Of a stretch of 64,000 nucleotides of DNA, positions 17,289 to 26,848 are shown piece after piece. A model generated the notes under the pieces. That model had not been told where the DNA came from, did not search any database, and worked only from the letters and a program-made list of their open reading frames with translations. The stretch covers positions 41,586-105,585 of the forward strand of contig PKEY01000100.1 in assembly GCA_002919265.1 (NCBI GenBank), read 5' to 3'. Both the position numbers and the translations under genes were made by a program. The stretch is from Hyphomicrobiaceae bacterium. Its GTDB lineage: Bacteria > Pseudomonadota > Alphaproteobacteria > Rhizobiales > Hyphomicrobiaceae. How positions within the stretch are numbered: the first letter of the stretch is position 1; every line of letters starts with the position of its first letter.

Positions 17289-19034
17289 ATGATGACTTTG
17301 CTCTGGCAAACGGCAGCCCTTTTGCTCGCAGCTTACTTCCTTGGTGCTTTTCTGGGTTGCCTGATCCGGCGGACGTTCTTCGGAAAGACGCCAGTGACAG
17401 ACACGGAGCCGGCTTATGCCGGAATGCCGAGTTCTGTGGCGCCCGGAGCTATGGCTGAGCCTGAGCCAGTTTCGACTGCCCCGGCCTATCGGGCAACGAC
17501 CCAGCCGGCCTATCCAGCCGAGAGCGCTGAACCATTGGCCGCTGCGCCGCAGGTCGACGAGACGACGACAGCAGAGCCAGAGGTTGGCGGAGTAGTGCAT
17601 TATCCGCGGGCGGTGACACCCAAAAATGATGAGGCCTCCGCGCCCGTCTCGGAAGCACCGTCACATCCACGTGCCGAGGCAGAGCCTGTCTCGCCGCCTC
17701 CCCAGGAGTCCAGCGCGCCTTATCGGCCCGTCATTCCCCCTGTGGGTGATCGAAAGCGGTCCATCGGAACGTCAGCCGCCGCAGCTGCAGCGCTTGCCGC
17801 CGCGACGGCGCGCTATCGCGCAGCGCAGGAAGCCGCGCGTGCAGCCGGCACTATTCCGGCGGCCGCCGGGAGCTTCGACGGTGCCGCTGCGGCCGTAACT
17901 GCGCCCCCGGCCTCGACACCTGCCACCGATAACCCGGACGACCTCACCCGCATCCGCGGCATCGATCCGGAGCTGAGCCAAAAACTCAGCACGCTGGGTG
18001 TTCGGAAGTTCTCGGACATTGCCGCGTGGCGGAAGGAGGACATTCAGCGGATCAGCGCTGCGCTCGGATTCCGTGGACGGATCGAGCAGGAGAACTGGAT
18101 CGAGCAGGCCCAAATTCTCGCCACCGGGACGGAGACGGCCTACTCCCGTCGCCGTGCGAACATGGCGCCGTTGGCGAAGCCGAGCGCAGATGAGGGCGAG
18201 CGCCGGGCTCCGCCTCAGGCACAGCCTGCCTCAGCGGAGGTCGCTCCAGCTCCGCCGGCTGCTGCGACGGAGCCTCCGGCGAAAAAGCCGCCACCAACAG
18301 GTTTGGGGCGGCATCATCTGCAGCGCATCAAGGGTATCACGCCGGACATCGAACGGCTGCTTAACCTGCACGGCGTTCATCGCTACGATCACATCGCCCG
18401 TTGGACGGCTGCCGACGTCAAGAAGTTCGACCAGCTTCTCGGGAGGAAGGGCCGCATCGCGCAAGAAAACTGGATCGAGCAAGCGCAAATTCTGGCAAAC
18501 CGCGGCTTGACCGCGTTCGCACGTCAGTTTGACGAGCAGCATACGGCAGCACCGCCGCGCTTGCGTCCGGCGCACCTTCTGGACGCAATTCGGGAAGCTC
18601 AGGCGGCGAACAATGCGGGACAGGCCAAACCGGCCGAGGAAGGCGAAGGCGGTCCGGCGAAACCCAAGTTTGATTTGTCGACCCTCAGATCGGTGCGCTC
18701 CGAAGCCTTCCAGAGCGACAAGGCGGAGGTGCACCCGCCGCAGTCTCCCTCGCCGGGTGTGCCCAAACAGGTTGACGATCTCAAGCGTATCCGGGGAATC
18801 GGCGTCGCGCTCGAAAAGCGGCTGAACGGCCTGGGCTATTGGACTTACGAGCAGATCGCCAATTGGACGGCTGCAGATGTCGATCGCATCAGCCGTGCGC
18901 TCGACATCCCCGGACGGATCGAACAGGAAAACTGGATCGAGCAGGCGCAAATTCTCGCGACCGGTGGCCAGACATGGTTTGCGCGCCGGCGTGACAGGGG
19001 AGAGGTGGCCATCGATCCATCGTCAAATGAATAG
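17289..19034 (+). CDS. membrane-anchored protein with three helix-hairpin-helix modules
   Basis: A 581-residue protein. An N-terminal membrane helix (about residues 4-22) is followed by a Pro/Ala/Glu-rich linker and three modules of about 64 residues, at roughly 217-279, 341-405 and 496-559. Each starts with an HhH core (LTRIRGIDPELSQKL, LQRIKGITPDIERLL, LKRIRGIGVALEKRL), continues with W-containing A-D-V helices and ends in nearly identical QENWIEQAQILA. The same kind of module occurs as a C-terminal extension of alphaproteobacterial NuoE (complex I) subunits. Here it is detached from any enzyme and triplicated. A DNA-binding role is not supported by the envelope context; protein-protein contacts are more likely. 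Two ATGs (17289, 17292) are possible starts. Confidence 0.75.
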   Translation: MMTLLWQTAALLLAAYFLGAFLGCLIRRTFFGKTPVTDTEPAYAGMPSSVAPGAMAEPEPVSTAPAYRATTQPAYPAESAEPLAAAPQVDETTTAEPEVGGVVHYPRAVTPKNDEASAPVSEAPSHPRAEAEPVSPPPQESSAPYRPVIPPVGDRKRSIGTSAAAAAALAAATARYRAAQEAARAAGTIPAAAGSFDGAAAAVTAPPASTPATDNPDDLTRIRGIDPELSQKLSTLGVRKFSDIAAWRKEDIQRISAALGFRGRIEQENWIEQAQILATGTETAYSRRRANMAPLAKPSADEGERRAPPQAQPASAEVAPAPPAAATEPPAKKPPPTGLGRHHLQRIKGITPDIERLLNLHGVHRYDHIARWTAADVKKFDQLLGRKGRIAQENWIEQAQILANRGLTAFARQFDEQHTAAPPRLRPAHLLDAIREAQAANNAGQAKPAEEGEGGPAKPKFDLSTLRSVRSEAFQSDKAEVHPPQSPSPGVPKQVDDLKRIRGIGVALEKRLNGLGYWTYEQIANWTAADVDRISRALDIPGRIEQENWIEQAQILATGGQTWFARRRDRGEVAIDPSSNE

Positions 19035-19179
19035 CGCTGGCTTGGGAGACTGGAGTGTCACGCTAGTTGATTGTCTTCTCGAGTGTATATGCCAGCTCTT
19101 GCGCAACGCTTTCGTTCGTGATGAACACGAGTGGCTTTGGACTCGGCGGGAGGCGACTTTGACTAGGGGAACAACAAAC

Positions 19180-19458
19180 GTGCTCAGACGTATGGCTTTG
19201 CTGATGAGCGCGGCGGCATTGGCCGGATGCGCCAGCAGCAATGCCGGGCCTTATGGTGATCCCGGGGCCCGCCCATTGCCGCCGGGATACAGCTGTCAAT
19301 CCGTTCGTGCAGAGCTGAACAGGCTCGATGCCAAGGGCATCCGCTGGAAAGTCGAGGCGGCCAGCTCGGGCAAGAAGTTGCCGGCCCAACAGCAGGAAGA
19401 AGTTGATCGGTATAATTACCTGCTCAACATTTATCTCGGCGCACGCTGCCACGTCTGA
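19180..19458 (+). CDS. small lipoprotein
   Basis: A 92-residue lipoprotein. A GTG start at 19180 follows AGGGGA with nine bases between; an ATG at 19192 is the alternative. The signal peptide ends in the lipobox LAGC, and the mature chain begins ASSNAGPYGDPGARPLPPG. The remainder is polar and helical, with SCQSVRAELNRLDAKGIRWK and two more cysteines that could pair. The family is not recognised. It closes the run of envelope genes before lpdA. Confidence 0.7.
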   Translation: MLRRMALLMSAAALAGCASSNAGPYGDPGARPLPPGYSCQSVRAELNRLDAKGIRWKVEAASSGKKLPAQQQEEVDRYNYLLNIYLGARCHV

Positions 19459-19555
19459 CGGGGCGCATTCGTCGTCAACCCGCCCTATCTTCACCAATTG
19501 GCAAGCTCCGGGCGCGTACCGGGGCTTTGCTTTTGAGAAGTAGAACGGACTTGTC

Positions 19556-21001
19556 ATGCCGCAGAACGATTATGATGTCGTCGTCATTGGTGCCGGCCCC
19601 GGCGGCTACGTGGCGGCGATCCGCGCAGCCCAGCTGGGTTTCAAGACGGCTGTCGTCGAGCGCGAGCACCTCGGAGGAATCTGCCTGAACTGGGGCTGCA
19701 TTCCGACGAAGGCGCTTCTGAGGTCAGCAGAGGTTTACCGCAACGCAGAGCATGCCAAGTCCTATGGACTTTCGGTCGAAGGTAAGCTCGGCTTCGACAT
19801 CGGCGCCATCGTGAAGCGCTCGCGCGGCGTATCGGGCCAGCTCAACAGCGGCGTCGGCTTCCTAATGCGGAAGAACAAGATCGACGTCATCTGGGGCGAG
19901 GCCACGATCACCAAGCCAGGCCAGATTGTCGTCAAGCAGCCGACGAAAAAGCCCATGGAGCCAGCGCATCCGGCACCGAAGGGCGTGCTTGGCCCCGGCA
20001 CCTATCAAGCGAAACACATCATCATTGCGACGGGTGCGCGTCCCCGGGTCCTGCCGGGGATCGAACCCGACGGCAAACTGATTTGGACCTACTTCGAGGC
20101 CATGGTCCCGCCGGCCATGCCGAAGTCGCTGTTGGTGATGGGCTCCGGCGCCATTGGCATCGAGTTCGCCTCGTTCTATCGGACGTTCGGCGTTGAAGTA
20201 ACAGTCGTCGAGCTGCTGCCGCAGATTCTGCCTGCCGAGGACGCCGAGATCGCGGCGTTCGCGCGCAAGCAGTTCGAGAAGCAGGGGATGCGCATCCTGA
20301 CGGGCGCGACCGTCAAGAGCGTCAAGAAGAGCAACAACTCAATCACTGCCGAAGTCGATCTGGGCAACGGGAAGACTGAGACGATTACGGCCGACCGGCT
20401 CATTTCCGCCGTGGGTGTGGTCGGTAACGTCGAGAACCTGGGCCTCGAAAAGCTTGGTGTGAAGATCGAGCGCGGCGTGATCGTCACCGATGGGCTGGGT
20501 CGCACGAATGTTCCGGGAATCTACGCCATTGGGGACGTGGCTGGTCCGCCGATGCTGGCCCACAAGGCCGAGCATGAGGGCGTTATCTGCGTCGAGACCA
20601 TTAAGGGGCTGCCGACCCATCCGATGGACAAGCGCAAGATCCCTGGCTGCACCTACTGCCACCCGCAGGTTGCCTCAGTGGGTCTCACCGAGGCCAAGGC
20701 CAAAGAGGCCGGCTACGAGATCAAGGTCGGGCGGTTCCCGTTCCGGGCCAACGGCAAAGCCATCGCGCTTGGCGAGCCGGAAGGCATGACGAAAACTATC
20801 TTTGATGCCAAGACGGGTCAGCTTCTCGGCGCCCACATGGTCGGGCCGGAAGTCACGGAGATGATCCAGGGTTTCGTGATTGCCATGCAACTCGAAACCA
20901 CGGAAGAAGAGCTGATGCACACGGTGTTCCCGCACCCGACGCTTTCGGAGACCATGCACGAGAGCGTGCTGGATGCTTTCGGGCGAGTCATTCACACCTA
21001 G
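19556..21001 (+). CDS. lpdA: dihydrolipoamide dehydrogenase (E3)
   Basis: The FAD flavoprotein that reoxidises the lipoyl groups of pyruvate and other 2-oxoacid dehydrogenase complexes. It has 481 residues. The FAD motif GAGPGGY is at 12-18, the redox disulfide Cys43/Cys48 in GGICLNWGCIPTKAL, the NAD site GSGAIGIEFASF near 197, and the C-terminal His/Glu dyad in FPHPTLSETMHE. An insertion rich in Pro and Lys (about 121-142) before ATGARPR is common in alphaproteobacterial E3 of the PDH type. lipA lies downstream, so this stretch supplies lipoyl-enzyme function; E1 and E2 genes are not in the window. Confidence 0.95.
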   Translation: MPQNDYDVVVIGAGPGGYVAAIRAAQLGFKTAVVEREHLGGICLNWGCIPTKALLRSAEVYRNAEHAKSYGLSVEGKLGFDIGAIVKRSRGVSGQLNSGVGFLMRKNKIDVIWGEATITKPGQIVVKQPTKKPMEPAHPAPKGVLGPGTYQAKHIIIATGARPRVLPGIEPDGKLIWTYFEAMVPPAMPKSLLVMGSGAIGIEFASFYRTFGVEVTVVELLPQILPAEDAEIAAFARKQFEKQGMRILTGATVKSVKKSNNSITAEVDLGNGKTETITADRLISAVGVVGNVENLGLEKLGVKIERGVIVTDGLGRTNVPGIYAIGDVAGPPMLAHKAEHEGVICVETIKGLPTHPMDKRKIPGCTYCHPQVASVGLTEAKAKEAGYEIKVGRFPFRANGKAIALGEPEGMTKTIFDAKTGQLLGAHMVGPEVTEMIQGFVIAMQLETTEEELMHTVFPHPTLSETMHESVLDAFGRVIHT

Positions 21002-21053
21002 GCCAGTATAGCCGATCGGAATTGCGCAGTTGCGCTTCCAAATCCAACGGGAT

Positions 21054-21077
21054 GAGGGGAGGCAGTTTATGCCCCTC
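21054..21077 (+). terminator. weak hairpin after lpdA
   Basis: GAGGGG (21054-21059) and CCCCTC (21072-21077) with a 12-base loop, 50 bases past the lpdA stop. There is no T run, so termination is uncertain. Confidence 0.35.
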
Positions 21078-21169
21078 TCACCCTAATTTGCCTCGACGCA
21101 GGGTAGCGATTCATCCACAATTCAACGCGTCGTTCTTTTGCGTTGGTCCAATCCTGAAGGAGACCTGCG

Positions 21170-21427
21170 ATGCAGACGGACGCGAAGGGCCTGCTCATCA
21201 TGGCAGCCATCGGCATCGTGGCCGGGTTCCTGGCCTCGCTGATCGTTGGCGGTGGGGGCGGGCTGTTGTGGTACCTGATCGTTGGCCTGATCGGCGCTTT
21301 CGTTGGCGGTTTTCTGCTCGGTGCGCTTGGCGTCAATCTTGGTATCCGTAATGAGATTGCATCTCAGGTGGTGACGGCAACAATAGGCGCCATTGTGGTG
21401 ATAATACTCGCACGCCTGATCGCTTGA
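21170..21427 (+). CDS. GlsB/YeaQ/YmgE family membrane protein (first copy)
   Basis: An 85-residue protein of three membrane helices with the glycine-rich pattern of the transglycosylase-associated/GlsB family (IGIVAGFLASLIVGGGGG, LIGAFVGGFLLGALG). The end ATIGAIVVIILARLI is characteristic. Start ATG behind AAGGAGACC. Members are stress-induced envelope proteins of unclear activity. A second copy follows after 27 bases. Confidence 0.88.
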   Translation: MQTDAKGLLIMAAIGIVAGFLASLIVGGGGGLLWYLIVGLIGAFVGGFLLGALGVNLGIRNEIASQVVTATIGAIVVIILARLIA

Positions 21428-21454
21428 GGATCGAGCGTTCGCGCGAGGCGTTGC

Positions 21455-21718
21455 GTGGATTTCGGGGAATATACGCCGCTACTGACACTGGCTGCGGTCG
21501 GACTGATCGCCGGCTGGATTACCGGCTTGTTGTTCGGCCAAAGGGGCCTCATCCGCTATCTGCTTGTCGGTACCCTGGGCGCGCTTCTCGGCGGGTATGT
21601 CATCCATGGCCTGTTTCAGTTCAGTTTCGGCCTGGGAAGCGCGTTCCTCGATCAAGTCGCCGTCGCAACCATCGGCGCCATCGTGGTGATGTTGCTTGCT
21701 CGTGCCATTGCGCGGTAG
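21455..21718 (+). CDS. GlsB/YeaQ/YmgE family membrane protein (second copy)
   Basis: An 87-residue paralogue of the preceding gene. It has three membrane helices, GLIAGWITGLLFGQRG, GTLGALLGGYVIHGLF and the shared end VATIGAIVVMLLARAIAR. It starts with GTG at 21455, with GCGAGG a few bases upstream. The two copies differ in the loop after the first helix (Gly stretch versus GQRGLIR), so they are not a recent duplication. They are presumably co-transcribed and may form mixed oligomers. Confidence 0.85.
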   Translation: MDFGEYTPLLTLAAVGLIAGWITGLLFGQRGLIRYLLVGTLGALLGGYVIHGLFQFSFGLGSAFLDQVAVATIGAIVVMLLARAIAR

Positions 21719-21823
21719 AGGACTTGCCGCGGCGTCATGCCGGTTGATCCTCGGGGCAAGAGGCGCCACCTCTATTTTGTCGCGGTGTGAGCCGCATCGC
21801 TAAACTTCGACGAGCCCTCGCGC

Positions 21824-22771
21824 ATGGTTACGATCCTCGATATGCGACCCCGGCACCCGGAGAAGGCGAACAAGCCGGATACGCCGGTGCTGCGCAAGCC
21901 GGATTGGATTCGCGTTAAGGCGCCCGGATCGCCTACGTATTTCGAGACAAAACAAATCGTCCGCGCGCATGGGCTGCATACGGTCTGCGAGGAGGCCGGC
22001 TGCCCCAACATCGGGGAGTGCTGGACCAAGCGGCACGCGACCATGATGATCATGGGCGACACGTGCACGCGTGCCTGCGCCTTCTGCAACGTCCGGACCG
22101 GCCTGCCGGAGCCGCTTGACCCCAAGGAGCCCGAGAACGTCGCCGAGGCGGTTGCCAGGCTCGGACTTGAGCACGTTGTCATCACCTCCGTCGATCGGGA
22201 CGACCTGCCGGATGGTGGCGCGGCCCACTTTGCGGCCGTTATTCGTGCCATTCGCGCGCGCAATCCCGGGACCACCATCGAGGTGCTGACACCCGACTTC
22301 TTGCGCAAGGATGGTGCGCTCGAGGTCGTGGTCGAGGCGAAGCCCGATGTGTTCAACCACAATCTCGAGACCGTCCCGAGCCTCTATCTCAAGATCCGCC
22401 CGGGTGCTCGCTACTTTCATTCGCTGCGGCTGCTTCAGCGAGTGAAGGAGCTCGACCCGACCATGTTCACCAAGTCCGGCATCATGGTCGGCCTGGGCGA
22501 GGAGCGGGAAGAGGTGCTGCAGCTCATGGACGATTTGCGCACGGCCGACGTCGACTTCCTGACCATAGGGCAGTACCTGCAACCCACCCGCAAGCACGCC
22601 GAGGTCAAGCGGTTCGTCACACCCGAGGAGTTCAAATCCTACGAGCGGATCGCCTACGCCAAGGGCTTCCTGCTCGTGTCCGCAAGCCCTCTCACACGCT
22701 CGTCCTATCACGCTGCGGAAGACTTCGCCCGGCTACGCGCCGCCCGGCTAGCGGCGATGGGGCGAGGGTGA
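21824..22771 (+). CDS. lipA: lipoyl synthase
   Basis: A radical-SAM enzyme that inserts two sulfurs into protein-bound octanoyl groups to make lipoate. It has 315 residues. Both iron-sulfur sites are complete: the auxiliary cluster in [13 protein letters not shown] and the radical-SAM CxxxCxxC in CTRACAFC. The C-terminal serine ligand lies in LTRSSYHA. It sits downstream of lpdA and 96 bases before ratA, the usual alphaproteobacterial arrangement. Confidence 0.96.
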   Translation: MVTILDMRPRHPEKANKPDTPVLRKPDWIRVKAPGSPTYFETKQIVRAHGLHTVCEEAGCPNIGECWTKRHATMMIMGDTCTRACAFCNVRTGLPEPLDPKEPENVAEAVARLGLEHVVITSVDRDDLPDGGAAHFAAVIRAIRARNPGTTIEVLTPDFLRKDGALEVVVEAKPDVFNHNLETVPSLYLKIRPGARYFHSLRLLQRVKELDPTMFTKSGIMVGLGEEREEVLQLMDDLRTADVDFLTIGQYLQPTRKHAEVKRFVTPEEFKSYERIAYAKGFLLVSASPLTRSSYHAAEDFARLRAARLAAMGRG

Positions 22772-22867
22772 CCACAGTAATCGCCAGCTCGTTTCGCGTG
22801 ATCATCGGTCGCAATGCAGCGAACAGGGACGCGCGTGATAACGTGACGAGAGCGCAGAACGGATAAA

Positions 22868-23338
22868 ATGCCTTCATTCCGCACACACCGTATCGTCAAG
22901 CACCAGCCGAAGGCCATGTTCGAGCTTGTCTCGGACGTGGAGCGGTACCCCGAGTTTCTTCCCCTCTGCGAGAAGCTCGTGGTGCACTCCCGTGGGCACA
23001 AGGCGGACGGTGTCGAGGAAATCCTCGCGACGATGACGGTGGGTTACGGACCCATCAACGAGTCCTTCACCACGCGTGTGCGGCTTGACCGGGAAAACTG
23101 CCGGATCCTCGTCAATTACGTGGACGGACCATTCCGGCACCTTGAGAACACCTGGGTGTTCCATCCGCATCCGGTCGGCTGCAAGGTCGATTTCTCGATT
23201 GTGTACGAGTTTCGGTCCATCGCGCTGGGGATGATGATGGGTGCGATGTTCGACCGGACCTTCCGGAAGTTTGCGGAAGCCTTTGAGGCCCGCGCCGACG
23301 CGATTTACGGCGGCGGGCCTGCTCTCAATCAAGCTTGA
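22868..23338 (+). CDS. ratA: RatA/Coq10-like START-domain protein
   Basis: A 156-residue single-domain protein of the polyketide cyclase/START fold. The start FRTHRIVKHQPKAMFELVSD, then VERYPEFLPLCEKLVV and a C-terminal FRKFAEAFEARADAIYG are typical of the RatA/Coq10 family. Coq10 proteins bind ubiquinone and support respiration; the E. coli homologue has been called a ribosome-association toxin. Next to lpdA and lipA, the lipid-binding role seems more likely. Its 3' end overlaps the convergent pncC gene by 14 bases. Confidence 0.88.
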   Translation: MPSFRTHRIVKHQPKAMFELVSDVERYPEFLPLCEKLVVHSRGHKADGVEEILATMTVGYGPINESFTTRVRLDRENCRILVNYVDGPFRHLENTWVFHPHPVGCKVDFSIVYEFRSIALGMMMGAMFDRTFRKFAEAFEARADAIYGGGPALNQA

Positions 23339-23822
23339 TGGCGGCTTTCACAAGATCTAGGGCGGTCCGCACGCTTGCAAGCCTGATGGTCGTGCGGCCG
23401 AGATCGCCAAAGCGGCGTTCCAGGTGCAGGAGCGGCTGGCCCCTGCGCGCCGCGGCAAAGTGAACGAGCCCGACCGGCTTTTCGGCAGAGCCACCGCCTG
23501 GCCCGGCAACGCCTGTCACGGCAACAGCAATATCAGCCTCCGAGTTTGCCAGTGCTCCCGCGGCCATCGCACGGGCAACAACCTCGCTAACAGCGCCATT
23601 CGCTTCGATGACCTGCGGGTCGATGCCCAGGCAGGACGCTTTCGCTGCATTCGAGTAGGTGACGAAGCCGCGCTCCACCACGTCGGAGGAGCCTGGGATC
23701 TCGGTGAGTAGCGCCGAGATGAGCCCACCCGTACAGCTCTCAGCCGTTACGAGCATGAGACCACGCTCGCGCATGGTGTCGAGCAGCTGCCGCGCCTCAT
23801 CGACAAGATCGGAAGGAAACAT
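23325..23822 (-). CDS. pncC: nicotinamide-nucleotide amidohydrolase (CinA C-terminal domain)
   Basis: A 165-residue stand-alone CinA C-terminal domain, which deamidates NMN to nicotinate mononucleotide in pyridine-nucleotide salvage. The signature is TAESCTGGLISALLTEIPGS near residues 24-43. VERGFVTYSNAAK, AVTGVAGPGGGS and KPVGLVHFA follow in the correct order. The N-terminal MoCF-like domain of full-length CinA is absent, which is normal for many proteobacteria. It overlaps the end of ratA tail to tail. Confidence 0.9.
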   Translation of the reverse strand: MFPSDLVDEARQLLDTMRERGLMLVTAESCTGGLISALLTEIPGSSDVVERGFVTYSNAAKASCLGIDPQVIEANGAVSEVVARAMAAGALANSEADIAVAVTGVAGPGGGSAEKPVGLVHFAAARRGQPLLHLERRFGDLGRTTIRLASVRTALDLVKAAIKLD

Positions 23823-23891
23823 AAAGCCTCCACGTCAGCCCGAAGCTGGTCTGACATGGAGGCTAAACGGTCGGAGAACTGCTGGCCAGCC

Positions 23892-24371
23892 TTATACGAC
23901 GGCAAGCTTTTCAGCCTGCTGGAGCAAGCTGTCCAGGGTGGCTTTGCACTCCGGCCCCATCACGCCGATGGCGCGCTCCTGCGCCGCCAGCCAGACCGGG
24001 TAGGCTTCCTTGATGACGCGACGCCCCTTGTCCGTGAGGTGCAGGCCGCGGCCGCGTCGGCCAGCCGGCGGGTCCATGATGATGAGGTTGAGAGCGAGCA
24101 ACCGTTTAAGGTTCCGCGAGAGCGTCGACTTCTCGATGTCCAGCGTGAATCCGATCTCGACCGCTGTGATTCCGTCCTGCTGGGCCAGCTGGGTGAGCAG
24201 TGTGAACTGACTGGCCGTGATACCCAGCGGTCGCATGGCGTCGTCATAGACGCGGGTGATGATCCGGCTCAGCTGGCGGATACGAGTGGCGATGCAGTTT
24301 GAGGAAGTCGTCTCCGCAATTCTTGCAAGCTCTGCCGCTGCGGAGTCCGGCTCCTGAGTCATGATGTTCAT
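23892..24371 (-). CDS. MarR family transcriptional regulator
   Basis: A 159-residue winged-helix regulator. The DNA-binding part is LGITASQFTLLTQLAQQDGITAVEIG, then LDIEKSTLSRNLKRLLALNLI and a wing with PPAGRRGRGLHLTDKG. The ATG at 24371 is preceded by AGGAG with correct spacing; the frame is open further upstream but without such a site. No palindromic operator is obvious near its own start, and no transporter or efflux gene is adjacent, so the regulated genes and ligand are unknown. Confidence 0.85.
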   Translation of the reverse strand: MNIMTQEPDSAAAELARIAETTSSNCIATRIRQLSRIITRVYDDAMRPLGITASQFTLLTQLAQQDGITAVEIGFTLDIEKSTLSRNLKRLLALNLIIMDPPAGRRGRGLHLTDKGRRVIKEAYPVWLAAQERAIGVMGPECKATLDSLLQQAEKLAVV

Positions 24372-24469
24372 GGGAGGCTCCTGGCTTCGCCAGTGGAGAT
24401 ACAACGCTTTGTCTCTGATCGGCGATTCTTGCCGATGATGCAACAAAGCATGCTCCCTGGTCGGTCGAT

Positions 24470-25657
24470 TCAGGAGTCCGGGTTGCAATGAGGCAGCAGC
24501 ACGGTCGCCGTGGCCATCGCCGCGATGCCTTCGCGGCGTCCTGTGAAGCCAAGGCCTTCCGTGGTCGTCGCTTTCACGCTGACGCGATCAAGGCTGATTT
24601 CCAGGATGCCGGCGATGGCTGACCGCATGGCCTCCCGGTGGGGGGCAATCTTCGGCGCCTCGCAGAGAATCGTTACGTCTACATTGACAATCCGGCCGTC
24701 CCTCTGCCGGACGCGCCGGGCGGCTTCTCGCAGGAAGATGTGAGATGCGGCGCCAGCCCACTGTGGGTCGGACGGAGGAAAATGCTGGCCGATATCTCCG
24801 TCCGCGATCGCGCCGAGAACCGCATCCGTCAGAGCATGCAGGCCGACATCTGCATCCGAATGGCCGACGAGGCTTCTGTCGTGGGCGATCCGAACACCGC
24901 ATAGCCAAACGTGATCGCCGTCGCCGAAGCGATGAACATCGAAGCCGGTCCCGGTGCGCAGTTCGCCTTGCGATCCGGAAAGCATGCGTTCTGCCAATGC
25001 AAAATCCCCTTCATCCGTGATCTTGAAGTTGCGCGCGCTGCCCAGAACCAGCGCAACCTTCAAGCCGGCCCACTCGGCAATTGCCGCGTCGTCGGTGAAG
25101 TCTGTTCGGCCCGCTGCGCGGGCTGCGTCGTGGGCGGACAAGATTTTCGCGTAGTGGAAACCTTGCGGTGTCTGGGCGCGCCAAAGGCCATCGCGCGCGA
25201 CGGTCTCTGTGATCTGGCCGTCGGTTCCGGAACGCTTGAGTGTGTCAATCACCGGCAGGGCAGCAATCGCCCCGTCATTCTCGCCCAGCGCATCGATCAC
25301 GCGGCTGATGATGTCTGCATCGATAAGCGGACGGGCCGCGTCGTGGATCAGGACGACATCCGGTGCGAGATCCGATAGCGCATGCAACCCTGCACGGACG
25401 GAGTCCTGCCGCATCGCTCCACCCCAAACAGGCGGGCGCAGGTTGGCCGAGATGTCAGCACAGCACGCATCGAAGAGGGTGCGATCGTCGGGATGAATCA
25501 CCACCTGGATGGCGTCGACCCGAGGGTGCCTTGCGAAGGCCGCGATGGTGCGTGTCAGGACCGGCTTGCCGCCGAGCAACCGATATTGCTTCGGAATGGC
25601 CGAGCCTCCGGCCCGCGTTCCGCGACCTGCGGCGACAATCAATACGGCAACCTGCAC
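24470..25657 (-). CDS. ispDF: bifunctional IspD/IspF (MEP pathway)
   Basis: A 395-residue fusion of 2-C-methyl-D-erythritol 4-phosphate cytidylyltransferase (about residues 1-230) and 2-C-methyl-D-erythritol 2,4-cyclodiphosphate synthase (about 235-395), two steps of isoprenoid synthesis. IspD shows [27 protein letters not shown] and HDAARPLI. IspF shows [24 protein letters not shown] and [10 protein letters not shown]. The GTG start at 25657 follows AGGAAGG. Such fusions are common in alphaproteobacteria. Confidence 0.95.
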   Translation of the reverse strand: MQVAVLIVAAGRGTRAGGSAIPKQYRLLGGKPVLTRTIAAFARHPRVDAIQVVIHPDDRTLFDACCADISANLRPPVWGGAMRQDSVRAGLHALSDLAPDVVLIHDAARPLIDADIISRVIDALGENDGAIAALPVIDTLKRSGTDGQITETVARDGLWRAQTPQGFHYAKILSAHDAARAAGRTDFTDDAAIAEWAGLKVALVLGSARNFKITDEGDFALAERMLSGSQGELRTGTGFDVHRFGDGDHVWLCGVRIAHDRSLVGHSDADVGLHALTDAVLGAIADGDIGQHFPPSDPQWAGAASHIFLREAARRVRQRDGRIVNVDVTILCEAPKIAPHREAMRSAIAGILEISLDRVSVKATTTEGLGFTGRREGIAAMATATVLLPHCNPDS

Positions 25658-25834
25658 CGATTTCCTTCCTTTCGAACGGTCTCCAAGCGCCCAGGGCACC
25701 CCGAGCCTTAGCCGCCGGTTCAGATCCGCGCAACGTTAGACCAAGCTCTGCGCAATTCGCACTTGCGAAACGCAAACTTCTGACTTAGCCTGCACAATCA
25801 TGAAGCAGATAGCGAAAATGATGATTTTTTGAGC

Positions 25835-26848
25835 ATGCGGCCTGCGGAGAGCTCCGGTGCCCTTCGTATAGGGCCATGTGAACTGGCGAACCCTGTGGTG
25901 CTCGCGCCAATGTCGGGCGTCACTGATCTTCCATTCCGCAGGTTGGCCCATGAACTAGGGGCAGGCCTCGTCGTTTCCGAAATGGTCGCCAGCGAGGAGC
26001 TTGTCCGGCAGCGTCCGGACGTGCTGCGCAGGGCTGTAGGGGAGGGGATTTCGCCGTTCGTCATCCAGCTGGCCGGACGGGAAGCGCGCTGGATGGCAGA
26101 AGGTGCTCGCATCGCGCAGGATCTCGGCGCCCACATCATCGACATCAACATGGGCTGCCCGGCGCGGGAGGTGACGGGCAAGCTGTCCGGCTCGGCGCTC
26201 ATGCGGGATCTCAAGCTGGCGCTCTCGCTCATCGAGGCCGTGCTGAAGAGCGTGAGCGTGCCGGTCACGCTCAAGATGCGCATGGGCTGGGACCACAATC
26301 AGCTGAATGCGCCCGAGCTTGCTCGCCTCGCAGAAGGCGCAGGGGTTCAGCTCGTCACTGTTCACGGCCGCACGCGGTGCCAGTTCTTCAAGGGCAAGGC
26401 AGACTGGGCCTTCGTCCGCCGGGTTAAGGAGGCGGTCTCGATCCCCGTCATCGTGAATGGCGACATCTGCTCCGTAGCTGATGCCCGGGCGGCCCTCGCA
26501 GCTTCAGGAGCGGACGGCGTCATGGTCGGGCGGGGAGCATATGGTGCCCCCTGGCTCCCCGGGCGGATCGCCACCGCGCTGCGCAGCGGAGCCGATCCGG
26601 GCGCACCGTCATTGGCCCGGCAGGGGCAGATCGCTGTCGCCCACGTGGAGAGCATGCTTGCGTACTACGGGCGCGAGCTCGGGCTGCGGAACGCCCGTAA
26701 GCACATTGGCTGGTATCTCGAGCAGAGCGGGCTGCCTACCGCGGTCGTAAAGAAATGGCGGGCGCTGCTTTGCCCGGATGACGATGCCGACCGCGTCCTG
26801 CGCAGGCTCGGCGATTTCTACCACCAGGCTGAGGAGTTGGCTGCATGA
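25835..26848 (+). CDS. dusB: tRNA dihydrouridine synthase B
   Basis: An FMN-dependent enzyme that reduces uridines in the tRNA D-loop. It has 337 residues from the ATG at 25835; a TTG six bases earlier is possible and no strong ribosome binding site decides. Key motifs are [33 protein letters not shown] with the catalytic cysteine, [14 protein letters not shown] and VNGDI followed by [10 protein letters not shown]. The homologue in Rhodobacter was named nifR3 because it is co-transcribed with ntrBC, exactly the order here. Its stop overlaps the ntrB start by four bases (ATGA). Confidence 0.93.
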   Translation: MRPAESSGALRIGPCELANPVVLAPMSGVTDLPFRRLAHELGAGLVVSEMVASEELVRQRPDVLRRAVGEGISPFVIQLAGREARWMAEGARIAQDLGAHIIDINMGCPAREVTGKLSGSALMRDLKLALSLIEAVLKSVSVPVTLKMRMGWDHNQLNAPELARLAEGAGVQLVTVHGRTRCQFFKGKADWAFVRRVKEAVSIPVIVNGDICSVADARAALAASGADGVMVGRGAYGAPWLPGRIATALRSGADPGAPSLARQGQIAVAHVESMLAYYGRELGLRNARKHIGWYLEQSGLPTAVVKKWRALLCPDDDADRVLRRLGDFYHQAEELAA

